Source: JAEUJZ01 sp964460115 (GTDB lineage: Bacteria; Myxococcota_A; Polyangia; Palsa-1104; JAEUJZ01). Taken from it: a stretch of DNA of 64,000 bases. The number at the start of each line of letters is the position of its first letter. Position 1 is the first letter of the stretch. Position numbers and translations under genes: made by a program. Positions 33,607 to 46,000 of the stretch are shown here, in pieces. The DNA is taken from assembly GCA_964460115.1 (NCBI GenBank), contig CAYWPR010000005.1, positions 62,001 through 126,000 of the forward strand, given 5' to 3'. The notes beneath the pieces are model-generated. The model saw nothing but the letters and a program-made list of their open reading frames with translations, made no database searches and was not told where the DNA came from.

Positions 33607-35058
33607 ATGTTTGGAATCGACCTTGGCCTTGGCAGGTTGCGGTTTTCGCATGCGGAATTGCTTTTAACCGCGCTGCTGTTGCCCTTTTCGGCCTGCAATA
33701 GTGCGTCAAATGGCAACGGCAATGGCAACGATTGCACGGACTTAAAGTGCCGTGTGAATCTGAACTGCCCGGCGATAAGCGGTCCAACGACGCTTACCGG
33801 CGTTGTAACCATTCCGGCGGGAACGCTGCCCGTTTATAACGCGAAAGTCTATATTCCAAGTGGTGCAACTCCACCGCCGCCAAAGACCGGCGTAAGCTGC
33901 GAGCGTTGCGCGCAAGTAGTACCTGCGGATAGCATCGCCAGCGCCACCACGGATCTGAACGGCAATTTTACGCTGACCAATGTACCGTCCGGCGACAACA
34001 TTCCACTTGTGATACAAGTTGGCAAATGGCGCCGCGAAATCAAGATCTCAAACGTTGCGGAGTGTGCCACCACGCCGCTTCGCGCTGAAGATACGCATCT
34101 ACCCCGCAAGAAGTCGGAAGGAAATATTCCCAAATTTGCACTGACGAGCGGCAATCAGGATGCGCTGGAGTGCCTGCTGCGCAAAGTCGGCATCGATGAT
34201 TCAGAATTCACCAATCCAGACAAGGACGGCCGTGTGAACTTGTATGTTGGCAATGGTATCCAAACATATGATAAGGGCTTTAACGGCCAGTCGGATTATG
34301 TGAACTTTGGCTCGGCCACCGACCTATGGAGTTCCCTGGACAATCTTTCCAAGTACGATGTCCTGATGCTGTCCTGTGAGTCTGAGTGGAACACGGCAAC
34401 CAAAAGTGCAGCGGCCCACAAAGCGCTTCAGGACTATATCGATCAAGGCGGCCGAGTTTTTGCGTCACACTTTCACAACGTCTGGATCGCGCAAGCTGGT
34501 GCCAGCCTGCCGATGTCTAAGGTTGCGCAGTTTGCAGGAGACAAACTAGGCTATTACGATACGTCCAATTCGAAAAAGACAGCGCTTATCAATATGTCCA
34601 CACTTAAAGGTCGGACACTGGCCGCGTGGCTGCAGTCTTCTTCGGTACAAGGGACAACCACGCTCGGGGAACTTGATGTGTATGAAAGCCGAGCGACGCT
34701 GCATTTTCGAGATCAAACGCTGACACAAGATTTTGTGGACTTTGGCCATGCCGAGGTCACTGCGTACAATGACAAACTGGCGATAGATTCGCCCGATCGA
34801 GTGTTAAATCCGGGCGCGCAGTATTTCTCATTTAATGCCCCAATTGGCGAGGTTCCAGAGAATCAATGTGGACAAATGGTCTTCACGGATCTGCATCTAA
34901 AAGGCGGGCCTTCCGCAGAATACACAGGCTTGCTGCCATTTCCGCTGAGCTGCGGAGATGAGTATAAGCACGAGCCCTTTCCGCTAACGCCCCAGCAAAA
35001 AGCCCTGATCTTTTTGCTGTTTGACTTGACGAACTGCCTGGATCCCGTCGTCGGATAG
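33607..35058 (+). CDS. Surface lipoprotein with carboxypeptidase-regulatory-like domain
   Basis: AAAGGAG lies just before the ATG. The 483-residue chain has an N-terminal hydrophobic stretch ending in a lipobox-like FSAC, then an Asn/Gly linker. A CarboxypepD_reg-like beta sandwich follows at ~60-150 (LTGVVTIPAGTLPVYNAKVYI, ATTDLNGNFTLTNVPSGDNI), with extra Cys pairs. The rest includes a Rossmann-like or ThuA-like stretch (KYDVLMLSCESEW, YIDQGGRVFASHFH) and a closing Cys-rich region. Similar long lipoproteins are common in Myxococcota. Base composition is less GC-rich than the flanks. Substrate is unknown; cell-surface location is likely. Confidence 0.65.
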   Translation: MFGIDLGLGRLRFSHAELLLTALLLPFSACNSASNGNGNGNDCTDLKCRVNLNCPAISGPTTLTGVVTIPAGTLPVYNAKVYIPSGATPPPPKTGVSCERCAQVVPADSIASATTDLNGNFTLTNVPSGDNIPLVIQVGKWRREIKISNVAECATTPLRAEDTHLPRKKSEGNIPKFALTSGNQDALECLLRKVGIDDSEFTNPDKDGRVNLYVGNGIQTYDKGFNGQSDYVNFGSATDLWSSLDNLSKYDVLMLSCESEWNTATKSAAAHKALQDYIDQGGRVFASHFHNVWIAQAGASLPMSKVAQFAGDKLGYYDTSNSKKTALINMSTLKGRTLAAWLQSSSVQGTTTLGELDVYESRATLHFRDQTLTQDFVDFGHAEVTAYNDKLAIDSPDRVLNPGAQYFSFNAPIGEVPENQCGQMVFTDLHLKGGPSAEYTGLLPFPLSCGDEYKHEPFPLTPQQKALIFLLFDLTNCLDPVVG

Positions 35059-35130
35059 TTTCGCTGCGGCTTCGCCCCGCTCTTTCGTCAGTCACGGGCC
35101 ACAAGTTTGCGAATTGATGCAGTTTATTCG

Positions 35131-35142
35131 CCGAGCACTCGG
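35131..35142. repeat. Perfect 5-bp-arm palindrome upstream of the integrase gene
   Basis: CCGAG-CA-CTCGG lies 81 bp before the integrase ATG. About 35 bp further on are two copies of GCATGC separated by TCT. These are candidate arm, operator or crossover sites, but no second copy was found to define an att repeat. Confidence 0.3.
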
Positions 35143-35222
35143 TTCCATATGATACGATAAAAACCGGCATGCTCTGCATGCTCCGTTTCAATCATTGGGC
35201 ATTGTGCAGAAAGGAGAGAGGG

Positions 35223-36440
35223 ATGGCCTTCCCAAAGGCAGCTCCTCGTGTCAAAGGTCCGTACTTCGAACGCGGCGGTACGCGTTTTCGCATTCGCATC
35301 TGTGCCGGAACCGGGCATCGAGATCTGTACTTTGCTTCGCTAGAGCAGGCACAAAGCGCGAAAATAGAAGCGGAACGCGAATTGCCGCAAAATCCGCAAC
35401 GGCGCTCGCTGCAGATGCTGCTTGACGAATACAGCACGGAGAAAGTCCATCGCGGTTTGTGCACGCTGGACAGTGCCGAGCAGCATCGCGCGCGACTAAG
35501 CGGCTGGTTCGGCGATTTTCTGAATCAGGACCTCGAAAAGCTAACCGCGAAGACGGCTGCCGCGCTTTATGAAAAACTGGTGGCGACGCCAACGCGTAAG
35601 ACTGGAAAGCCGCCCACGGCGGCCACCCATCGCTTTTACCTGAAGCTTGCGCAGGGCTTGTTTCGCTGGGCGGTTGCGAAAAAATATCTACGTGAAAATC
35701 CGTTTTCTGAGATTCAGCCCGTCGGACGTCCGAACCGCGGCAAAAAGCAGCTGCGCTTTGATGAAGCCGAGCGCTTCATTGCCACAGGATTTCGTTTGTT
35801 CGAAGAAAAACAGGACTGGATGGCCCTGTGTGCGGTCACGGCACTGCTGCTTGGTCTGCGGGCCAGTGAAGCGCTGCATCTGCGCATTCGCGACCTGGAC
35901 TGCGGCGGTACCAAATTATGGGTGGCGGCCAGCGATAGCTACCACGGCAAGACCAAAAATGCGCGGCGTGAACTGGAGATTCCCAAAGTCCTGGCTCCGC
36001 GGCTTATACAGGTGGCTTTAGGGCGACCGTCCGATGAGTATCTATTTGGCGTCGCCAGCACCGGCAAACCACGCTGCCGGCAAGTCCTTTATGCCGCAGT
36101 ACGACGAATCTGTACCACTGCCGAAGTTCCTCAAGTCTGTCCGCATAGTCTGCGCGGCCTGTGGGCGACAGCCGGTATTCGTGCCGGAGCGGTCTCGCAT
36201 GCCGTGGCGGCAACGTTAGGCCATGGCTCTTTTGAAGTGACCGCGAAGCATTATGTGCAACCAGGAACTTTGGAAGGCAATCGGACCGCGCAGCTTGTCG
36301 AATTGTTATCTCTTGAGGGGCCGCGAACCGAATTGGCACCGCTGACATCGGCACAGGCCAGCGCCGAGCAGCTCTTTTCTTCTTTGCCTGCAGAGACGCT
36401 GGCGCAACTTGTCAAGCTGGCTGCCAAACGTCTGGGATAA
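35223..36440 (+). CDS. Tyrosine recombinase / phage-type integrase
   Basis: AAAGGAGAGAGGG precedes the ATG. The 405-residue enzyme has a short N-terminal beta domain (GTRFRIRICAGTGHRDLYF), a core-binding helical domain (~65-160) and a catalytic domain. All active residues are present: Arg213 in LLLGLRASEAL, Lys243/245 in the hairpin, His308-x-x-Arg311 in PHSLRGLW, His334 in LGHGS and Tyr344 in AKHYVQPG. It should catalyse site-specific recombination through a 3'-phosphotyrosine. No excisionase, phage gene or tRNA is adjacent. It stands at the left side of the NRPS-PKS block and may have mobilised it. Confidence 0.92.
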   Translation: MAFPKAAPRVKGPYFERGGTRFRIRICAGTGHRDLYFASLEQAQSAKIEAERELPQNPQRRSLQMLLDEYSTEKVHRGLCTLDSAEQHRARLSGWFGDFLNQDLEKLTAKTAAALYEKLVATPTRKTGKPPTAATHRFYLKLAQGLFRWAVAKKYLRENPFSEIQPVGRPNRGKKQLRFDEAERFIATGFRLFEEKQDWMALCAVTALLLGLRASEALHLRIRDLDCGGTKLWVAASDSYHGKTKNARRELEIPKVLAPRLIQVALGRPSDEYLFGVASTGKPRCRQVLYAAVRRICTTAEVPQVCPHSLRGLWATAGIRAGAVSHAVAATLGHGSFEVTAKHYVQPGTLEGNRTAQLVELLSLEGPRTELAPLTSAQASAEQLFSSLPAETLAQLVKLAAKRLG

Positions 36441-36445
36441 ATTCC

Positions 36446-36883
36446 TTAGCTCATGTTTTGCACTTTTTGAACTGCGGCGCCCGTCAGGATTCGGCGAGCC
36501 AGATCAGTATCAAAGTAGATCCGCATGGTTCGTATTAGTCCTTCGGAGACGCGGAAAAGGATAAAGTAGCACTGATCATAATGCCTGCCGTCGTGCGCCA
36601 TTGCCTGGTTCGTAGCTTCCACGGCTATTCGATCTTCCTCTGCCGTCAAGCTGATGACTTGGTAGCGCACCGGAGTGGCCATGATCTTCAGCCATTCCTT
36701 GAGCCGAGCGATCCGCTCGGCTTTGTTCATGAGTCCGATGCCGCTTAGTCCGCCAGCAAACCAGAAGGTTGCGTCATCCGCGACTAGCGTATGGGCATCC
36801 TCGATGCGGTCCGCATTGAGAAGCTCAATATGGCGCAGGACTAGCTCTTTATTCGAGGGCGTACGAAACTCACAGGTGGACAT
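36446..36883 (-). CDS. SnoaL/NTF2-fold protein
   Basis: GGAGGG seven bases before the ATG at 36883 fixes the start and gives 145 residues. The order is helix (SNKELVLRHIELLNADRIEDA), strand (ATFWFAGGLSG), helix (MNKAERIARLKEWLK) and three long strands (VRYQVISLTAEEDRIAVEATN, CYFILFRVSEGLIRTMRIYFD). That is the cone fold of ketosteroid-isomerase/SnoaL proteins. These can act as cyclases, isomerases or dehydratases in small-molecule pathways, or bind ligands. It is 132 bp from the end of the NRPS-PKS gene and on the same strand, so a tailoring role for that product is plausible but unproven. Confidence 0.75.
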   Translation of the reverse strand: MSTCEFRTPSNKELVLRHIELLNADRIEDAHTLVADDATFWFAGGLSGIGLMNKAERIARLKEWLKIMATPVRYQVISLTAEEDRIAVEATNQAMAHDGRHYDQCYFILFRVSEGLIRTMRIYFDTDLARRILTGAAVQKVQNMS

Positions 36884-37015
36884 CAGCGTACCCTCCAGCG
36901 TTGAGGAATCGTTAAAAATTCTGCTCGTAGCCACTATATACGATAAATGGCTGATTCGCGCATCCTTGGGTCACGTTAATGCATGTAGCAAAGCCAGGTG
37001 TCGCTTTTTGGGACC

Positions 37016-40000
37016 TTAGCTCCTCGGCCGTAGCTTACGTTCCGCCAAAAATGAATCGATGTGCCGATTGATGATACGGGCGATGCTTTCGATATGGCCC
37101 GTTTGCATCATCGTAAAGTGGTTTCCCGAGACCTTGTGCAGCGTAAACGGTCCATCGACGAGCTCCATCCAGCCGAGCTCGGGATGCTTGTCGAGTACCG
37201 TATCACGCTCTTTTGCGCGCACATAAACGACCTCGGCACGGCTTTGCTGCGGCTGGTACGAAGCGAGCGCGCGGTAGTTCGCCAGTACGACTTCGGCCAC
37301 CATTGAGTCTTCTTGCAACGCGGCAATAAATGCGCGATAGCTTTCTTTTGCAATCTCGCGAAAGGCGTCCATCGCTTTAATGACGTCCTCGATGCTTTTT
37401 ACATTCATGCGCTCGTATTGGGTGGTATATCCGGAATCAGCCATCCAGACGAAGATTTTGGAATGACCGCGTGCAAGCAGCTGGCAGGCCATCTCGTACG
37501 CGACAGTACCGCCGCCGGAATGGCCGCCCAATAGGAATGGTCCCTGAGGACGCACCGCCAGTACCTCCTCAAGATATCGAGTGGCCATTTGGGAAATCTC
37601 GGCGTAGATAGGCTCGCCCGGCTCCATTCCCGAAGAGCGAAAAGCATACACCGGCCGCGTAGGCGGAAGTTGCTTGACGAGCTCGACGTAGGTGTAGACC
37701 GTACCACCCACCGGCTGAATGAGGAATAGCGGAATCTGCTCGGCGGAGCCGGCTTGTAGACGAACCATTAAACGCGTTGCGGATTTGAGTTCCTCGACCG
37801 CAGCGCGGTCGTTTTGCTGAAACGCTCCGTCGTTTTTGTCCGCTGATTTTGGCTCCATTGCGATTGCTTTAGCGATGGGTGCCAAAAGCTCGCCCAAGGT
37901 CGGATTTTCGATGAATACATGTATAGGCAGCGTGATGCCGAGCCGTTCCTTAACAAGCGAGCGCAATTGAACGGCGATGAGCGAACTGCCTCCCAGATCG
38001 AAGAAATTGTCCTGCCGCCGAACCTGTTTGACTTCGAGAAGCTCCATCCAGATATCCGCGAGGATCTTCTCCACGCCGCTTTCGCTGGACCGTGAAGTGC
38101 TGCTTGGTGAAGGCAGCGCTGCCATTTTAGTCGCGACCAGCGCTTCCGCTTGCGTAAAGGCCGCCTGTGCACCTCCGCCAACCTGCTCTTCATCAGCGCG
38201 CGAAATTTCGGACGGCACGCCATGCGGATGGGAGTCTGCATGCGGCTTTTCTGCGAGGACATGCAGGGTCCGTTCGAAAGGATAGGTCGGAAGCGGAACC
38301 CTTTTGCGGGATTCTCCATCTGAGAATGCATTCCAATTGACGGCGACACCGGCGCAAAAGAGCGTTCCAAGGGCATGTAGCAGCGCTTCGAAGTCCGTTC
38401 GGCGGCTTCCCTGATATGCCATCGTGGATACGATGAGCCGTTCCGGATGCGCACTTGGGTGAAGGCGAGCCAGCGAGGCCAGGTGCTTTCCGGGTCCAAC
38501 TTCCACGAATATGGAATCCGGATCCGTCAGCATCGTTCCAAGCCCGTCGGCAAACCGTACGGTACGCCGCAGATGCCGTGCCCAATAGGCCGGATCACAG
38601 GCATCGGCTTCGCTGATCCATGTTCCGGTTACATTCGATATGGTCGGAATTTGCGGCGGACGAAGCAGAAGCTGTGCTGCCTGCTCGGCGATTCGATCGA
38701 CAAAAGGATCAACCAGCGGCGAATGAGAGGCCATGGCGATGGGAAGCAGCCGCGCCGTGATGCCGGTGCGCAAAAGCTCGGCACGCAGCGCATCGATGGC
38801 TGGGCGCATTCCCGACACAACGCAAAGCGAGGGGCCGTTCACCGCCGCCAGCGAGAGCTGCTCGCCAAGATGCGGCGCAATCGCATCCTCGGACAAAGGT
38901 ACAATCAGCATCGCGGTGTCGGAAAACTGCTCGACGAGCTGTCCTCTCAGCGCGATAAGCGTCACAGCGTCCTCGACATGGAGCATTCCGGAAATGCATG
39001 CTGCGGCATACTCACCAAGGCTATGGCCGATGAGTGCCGAAGGTACGATGCCCCACGCGATAAGGAGCTGCGAGAGAGCATACTCGGTCGAAAAAATGGC
39101 TGCCATATTGATCGTCGGGCGTATCAGGCGCGCCGCTACTTCCTCCTCTTTGTCGTCTTCGTGTAGCAGAATCTGACGAAGGTCCAGGCCTAACTTTTCT
39201 GCGAAAAGTTCAATGCATCGATCTAGAGACGCTCTGTAGACACGTTCATGGCGATAGAACTCACGGCCCATGCGCGCATGCTGTGTCCCAACACCTGGGA
39301 ACATGAATACGAGCTTGGGCGCACCGACCCGCGCTACGCCCGTGATAAGTGGGTGCGGCGCGGTGCCCTGCAGCGCCGCGGTGGCCTCGGCATGCGTCGC
39401 AGCGACCACCGCGCGACGGTGCGCAAATTCCGCTCGTCCCTTTTGCAGCGTGAACGCAATGTCTGAAAGCGCCTGCTCGGCGTGGCCGTCAAGATGCGCG
39501 GCCAGGCGACTTGTCGCGGCGTCGAGCGCCGAGCGAGTGCGCGCCGAAACGACAAGGAGGCTCGAGGGTCGACTCGGTCCCGACGGTGGCAACAAAGGTG
39601 CTTCTTCCAGCACGATATGCGCGTTGGTGCCGCCCATTCCAAAGGAGCTCACGCCCGCGCGGCGCCGCTCCTCGCCGCGCGGCCAAGCAATGGCGCGTGC
39701 GCTCACGAAAAAGGGGCTTGTTTCGAGCTGCAGCGCGGGGTTTGGCCGCTCATAGTGCAGCGTCGCGGGAATAAGCTCACGCGATAGGGCGAGCGTCGCT
39801 TTGATAAGTCCGGTCACACCTGCCGCCGCATCTAGGTGTCCGATGTTGCCCTTGATAGATCCAAGAACGCAGGAGCTCGATTTCGAAAAAGAGGCATGAA
39901 ATGCTTGGCTGAGGGCCGCGACCTCGATCGGATCGCCCAGGGGCGTCGCCGTGCCATGAGCCTCGACATAGCCAATGTTTTCGGGTTTTACTGAGGCTGC

Positions 40001-43000
40001 CGCGTGTGCCTTGGCGATGACCTCCGCCTGTCCATCGACGCTTGGAGCGGTAAATCCGATTTTTTGCGCGCCATCATTGTTGGTGGCCGATCCGCGGATG
40101 ACCGCATGAATCGTATCTCCGTCGGCGAGCGCATCCTCAAGGCGCTTTAGTACGACGACGGCCACACCGCTGCCGGGCACCGTGCCGTTGGCGCTGGCAT
40201 CGAAAGGCCGGCAGCGCCCGTCCGGCGACAGGATGCTGCCTTCTTCAAAGACATACCCCGTGGGATCCAGCGAGAACACGCTGACTCCACCGGCGATTGC
40301 CATGTCGCATTGGCGCAGCCTCAGGCTTTTACACGCAAGATGGATCGCGACGAGCGAAGTAGAGCACGCCGTCTGAACGTTAATCGCCGCGCCGCGCAGT
40401 CCCAATTTGTAGGCCACTCGAGTCGCCAGAAAATCTCCACCGTTGCCAATCACGGCGCGATAGTCGTCCGCTGTGCCTGGCCGCGCACCGAGCCCTAAGA
40501 CGCGCGTCAACCAATACCTGGGTGCCCCGCAGCCGCCGTATACACCGATAGCGCCGCCATAGCGTCCGGGATCATAGCCGGCGTTTTCTAGCGACTCCCA
40601 GGAACACTCCAGAAACAGCCGGTGCTGCGGATCGGTCAAGCGCGCGTCCTTTGGGCTATACCCGAAAAAGGCGGCGTCGAAGGTTCCGGCACCGCGCAGA
40701 AAACCGAGCGACGGAACGAAGTCAGGTGCGCGCAAAAGCGCCGAGTTCACAGAAAACGCAGCGAGGTCCTCTTGCGAAAAATGGGCGATGCCTTCCTTCT
40801 CTGCGCGCAGCATTGTCCATAGCGACTCAATGTCGTCGGCGCCAGGAAAACGTCCGGCCATTCCAATGATGGCGATGTAGCTGTTTGCACAAGGAGAATC
40901 GGCAGGCTCTGACTTGGCGCGGACGGACTCTGCAGCGACTAGCGATTTCGGCGGCGGAGCAGCCATCGGCGCAGAGCCGAGCGGCAAAGCAGCGGGCGGA
41001 GGCTCCGCTGTTTGAAAAAGCTGCGTCGCTAGCGAGCGAATCGTCGCATATCGAAAGAGCGTGACCAAATCCACCTCGCGGCCAAGCTGGGCGCGTATAC
41101 GTGCGCGCAACTTCGCCAGAAGCAGCGAATGGCCACCTACGTCGAAGAAGGCATCATCAAGTCCTACCTCGTCGATTTCCAGAACCTCGCGCCAAATCGC
41201 GGTGAGCGCTTCTTCGATCTGCGAGCGCGGGCCCGACCCTGATCCGGCGGTTGACGAGTCGCGGTTTACCCCTTTGGGCAGGGGAAGGGCGCGAACATCA
41301 ACCTTGCCGTTCGGCGTCAGTGGAAGCGCGCGCATGATGACAAACGCCGCCGGAATCATATAATCGGGCAGCTTGCGTTTGAGGAAATCGCGCAGCGCCG
41401 GTACACCGAGCGCGCCGTCCTCGATGGGAACCACATAAGCGGTAAGCCGATTTTCGTCCGGCGTGTCCTGCCGTACGACCACCACTGCCTCGCGCACGGC
41501 AGGATTTTCGCGAATCACTACTTCGATCTCGCCAAGTTCTATGCGATAGCCGCGGATCTTGACTTGGTGATCGATACGTCCCAAAAACTCGATCGTGCCG
41601 TCGGGAAGATAGCGTCCTCGGTCGCCAGTGCGATAAAGTCGGGCGCCATCCTCCTTGTGAAACGGATCGGGAAGAAATCGCTCGGTCGTAAGCTCGGGGC
41701 GATTGAGGTATCCGCGTGCCACGCCATCGCCGCCGACGTAAATCTCTCCCGTCACACCGATTGGCACCGGCCTTCTTTGCGAATCCAGAATGTACGTCTG
41801 CGAGTTTGCGATGGGCTTGCCGATGGGAACCGAAAGCCCCCCTTCCGGAATGCTCTTGATGAGGTATGCCGTCGAGAACGTTGTGTTTTCGGTTGGGCCA
41901 TAGACATGGATGAGATGTTCCGGTGCGCCTTTCTCATGCACTTCTTTCACCCAACGTGGATCGCAGACCTCGCCTCCGAACAAGAGGTGGCGGACTTTGC
42001 CAAAGGCACTTGGAAATCCGCTTGCCATCTGATGAAAGACGGCCGTCGTCAGAAACATGAGTGTGATGCCTTCGTCGAGGATGCAGCGTCCGAGGACATC
42101 GGGACTAAGAAGCGTCTCCTTGGGCACGATCACAGCTCGCGCTCCCAAAAGTAGCGCTCCCCAGACTTCCAGCGTCGATGCATCGAACGCGAGATTCGAA
42201 GCATGAAGCACTCGGTCATCCGGCAAGATCTTCACGTAGTCCGTTTCCACCACTAGCCGAATGACGGCGCGGTGCGGCACTGCCACTCCTTTGGGTCTGC
42301 CCGTCGATCCCGAGGTGTACATCACGTATGCGAGGCTTTCTGCCGAGCTTCGCGACGGCAGATTTTCTTCGGAATGACGTGCGAAAGCATCTTGCGCAAG
42401 ATCGATTTTTTGCCCACGAAATGGGAACTTGTGCAAAAGCTTTCGCGTTGCCAGCAGCAAGGGGGCCGCCGCATCCTCAAGCATGCCGAGTAGCCGATCC
42501 GTGGGCTGCGCCGGATCCAGCGGAACATAGGCGCCGCCGGCCTTCAAGATGCCGAGCAGCCCCACCATCATCTCGATCGACCGCTCGACGAGGATGCCGA
42601 CCGGCACATTCGGACCTACTCCGAGTTCCACAAGGCCGCGTGCCAGCCGGTTCGCGCGGCGGTTGAGCTCGGCATACGTGCACTGCCCGCCCCCGCAGGT
42701 CACCGCGATGGCCAGGGGGCTTTGCGCCGCTTGCGCTTCGAAAAGTTCCTGAATCGACGCGTTTCGCGGATACTCTGTGCGCGTATGGTTAAAGTCGAAC
42801 AGGATTTTCGTTCGTTCCTCCTCTGTAAGCAGCGGTAGATCGATGACCTTGGTATCCGGCCGTTCCATCGCCCCTTCGAAGAGAACGCGAAGGTGTGAAG
42901 CCAGCCGTTCGATCGTGTATCGATCGAAGACGTCCGTGTTGAATTCCAAGCGCCCCCCGATTCCCTCCGGGCTTTCCCAAACGAACCATGTAAGGTCGCA

Positions 43001-46000
43001 CATCGCTTTGTCGAGATCAAAGTCGAGCGGCTCGACTGAGACTTTGGAAAGCGAGAGCTTGCCGCGCTCCGAAATCTGTGGCGCGAACAGCACCTGTACG
43101 AGCGGATTGCGGCTAAGATCGCGCTTTGGCTCGAGTGCCGCAACGAGCTGCTCGAACGGTAGCTCGGCGTGGTCGTAGGCCTTGAGGCTCGCGTCGCGCA
43201 CTCTGGCCAAAAGCTCGCGAAATGTCGGTGCTCCGCAGAGATTTCCGCGAATCACAACCGTGTTGACGAAAAATCCGATAATGCTTTCGGTTTCTGTGTG
43301 ATCGCGGTTCGCGTACGGCGATCCAATCAGAATGTCCTCCTGTTCGGTATACCGAGAAAGCAGCGCGAAAAACGCCGTCAGAAGCACCATAATGGGAGTT
43401 GCACCTTCGGCCAGTGCGAGGGCGCGCGCTGCTTCCGCGTGACTTCTTTCGAGCCGAAATGGAACCAGCGCGCCGCGAAAACTCTGCACAGTAGGACGCG
43501 GCCGATCGAGAGGAAGCGCGAGCGTCGTCTGCGCACCAGCCAGGTGCTGCTTCCACCATGCAAGCTGCGCGGCGAGTCCGCTTTCTTTCGCCACACGCCT
43601 CTGCCAAAGTGCATAGTCGCTGTACTGTATCGGCAAAGCCGGCAGGCTTTGTGGCTCGCCGAAAGCGAACGCATGGTATAAGCGGCTTAGCTCTTCGTAG
43701 AGCACGTTCATCGAGAATCCGTCGGTGATGATGTGATGCAGCGCCAGCAGCAAAATGTGTTCGTCATCCGCGAGCCTAAGCAGCTTGGCGCGAAACAATG
43801 GCCCGCGCCGCAGATCAAATAGGCGCTGCGCCTTGGACGCAAGTAGCTGGCGGAACCGCGCTTCGCGCTCCTGCGGAGGAAGCGCCTCCAGATTCACGAC
43901 CTCGAGCTCGAAGGAAGTGTCGGCAGCGATGACTTGCATCGGCTGGCCTTCGTGCTCGGTGATCGTCGTTCGCAGCGATTCGTGCCGACGGACGATCTCA
44001 CGCATGCCGTGCGCGAGTGCAGCTTCATGCAAAGAGCCGCGCAGTCGAAAAAAGGCAGGGTAATGGTAGGCGCGGCTTTCGGGCGCGATTTGATGAATGA
44101 ACCACAGGCGCTCCTGCGCAAAGGATAGTGGGACGATGGTGCCGCGCGCCGCCGGGGTGATTGCCGCTGCGGCTTTTTGCTCGTTCCGTACTTCTTGCAC
44201 GAATCTTGCCAGTCCGGCGATTGTGGGCTCGGCAAAGAAGCGCTGCAGTGGCACCTCTACCTGAAGGCGGCGGCGAATGCGGCCCGTCACCATGAGAGCA
44301 CGCAGGGAATAACCGCCGAGCGCAAAGAAATCATCCAGGACGGAAATGCTTTCTTTGTTCAGGACCTCCTTCCAGATTTCGGCTATCTTCTCTTCAAGCT
44401 CGGATCGCGGCGCGATGATGACCGACGTCCGTTCCGTCGAATCGCATTGGGGACGCGGCAGTGCTCGATAATCGATCTTGCTGTTTGGTGTAAGCGGCAT
44501 CCGCGGGATGACTACGAACGCCGCGGGAATCATCGCCGAAGGAAGCGTCTCGGCCAAAGACTGTTTTAGCGCGGCAGGCGGCGGCGGCGTTCCTTCTTCG
44601 CGCGCCACGACATAGGCGACAAGGCGCTTATCGCCCGGAAAGTCCTCTCGCAAAAGGACCGCTGCTTGCCGCACGTCCGGGTGTTTTCCAAGCGCCGCTT
44701 CGATCTCGCCAAGCTCAAAGCGATACCCGCGAATTTTGACCTGCATGTCGACCCGACCTAAAAACTCGATCGTGCCGTCCGGCAGATAGCGCACTCGATC
44801 CCCTGTTTTGTACAGGCGCTCAGCGGTTGCGTCCGCAAAGGGGTTCGCAATGAACAGCTCTTGGGTCCGCTCAGGCTGGTTTAGATAACCGCGTGCAACT
44901 CCGTCCCCGCCGGTGTAAAGCTCGCCGACTACACCCACAGGCACTGGTTCCAAATGGCGATCCAGGATATAGACTTGGGTGTTCGCGATCGGCCGTCCAA
45001 TCGGAATGGAGAGCGCGTCCTTGGGCACTTCCTTGATAAGATGCGACGTTGTTACGCTCGTATTCTCTGTGGGCCCGTACAGGTTCAGAAGACGCGCCGG
45101 TGCTCCGCGCGCAAGGACCTCCTGTACGGCGCGCGGATCCGCTGCTTCTCCTCCCGTGATCAGATGCTTGAGCTGGCTGAATGCCTCCGGAATGTAGCTT
45201 GCCATCTGATTGAAGATCGCCGTGACTAAGACAAGGGCGGTGAGTCCTTCCTTGTGAATTCGGGCCGCGAAGGCCTCGGGCGAAAGAAGCATCTCCTTGG
45301 CGATTAAGACAAGACGCGCGCCGTTTAGAAGTGCGCCCCAGATCTCAAGCGTAGAGGAATCGAACGCAAGGCTAGTGACATGGGCCACTCGATCGGCCGG
45401 CGTAAAGTCTATGTAGTTCGTGTTTTTGACCAGGCGAACGACGCCGCGATGAAGCACTCCGACACCCTTAGGACGACCGGTGGATCCGGATGTGAAGATG
45501 ACGTTCGCAAGATTTTCTGCAGTCGCTCGATGCGGCGGATTTTCCTCTGGCTCCTCTAAAAAAGCCGAGCCGCTCAGATCGACAATCGTACCGCCAAACC
45601 GCAGCTTCGCCGCTCTTCCGAGACTGCTAAGGACGACCGTGGCTCCGGAATCTGCAAGAATGGTGCGCAGCCTCTCTTCTGGATATTCCGGATCGAGGGG
45701 CATGTATGCGCCGCCCGCTTTGAGGATTCCGATGAGCCCAACGAGCATGTCAAGCGAGCGCTCGGCGACGATTCCCACAGGTACGTCCGGCCCGACTGCA
45801 AGCCGGCGCAGACCGTGCGCGATTTTGTTGGCTCGACGGTTCAGTTCGACGTAGCTGATCTCGTTCCCATCTGCGGTGGCCGCAACCGCGAAGGGAGTCC
45901 GCTCGACTTGCGCTTCGAAGATCTCATGCACGCAGGCGTTTCTTGGATAAGGCGTCTTTGTGTTGTTCCACTCGATGAGGATTTGCCGACGCTCCTCGGC

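Noticed and set aside
35100..35222. The palindromes before the integrase as a defined att site
   Set aside because: No matching copy elsewhere in the window and no tRNA end nearby, so only a weak repeat feature is reported.
37016..41000. A hidden ketoreductase or methyltransferase between AT and ACP
   Set aside because: Only about 100 low-complexity residues separate the AT tail from the ACP; no Rossmann motif is present.
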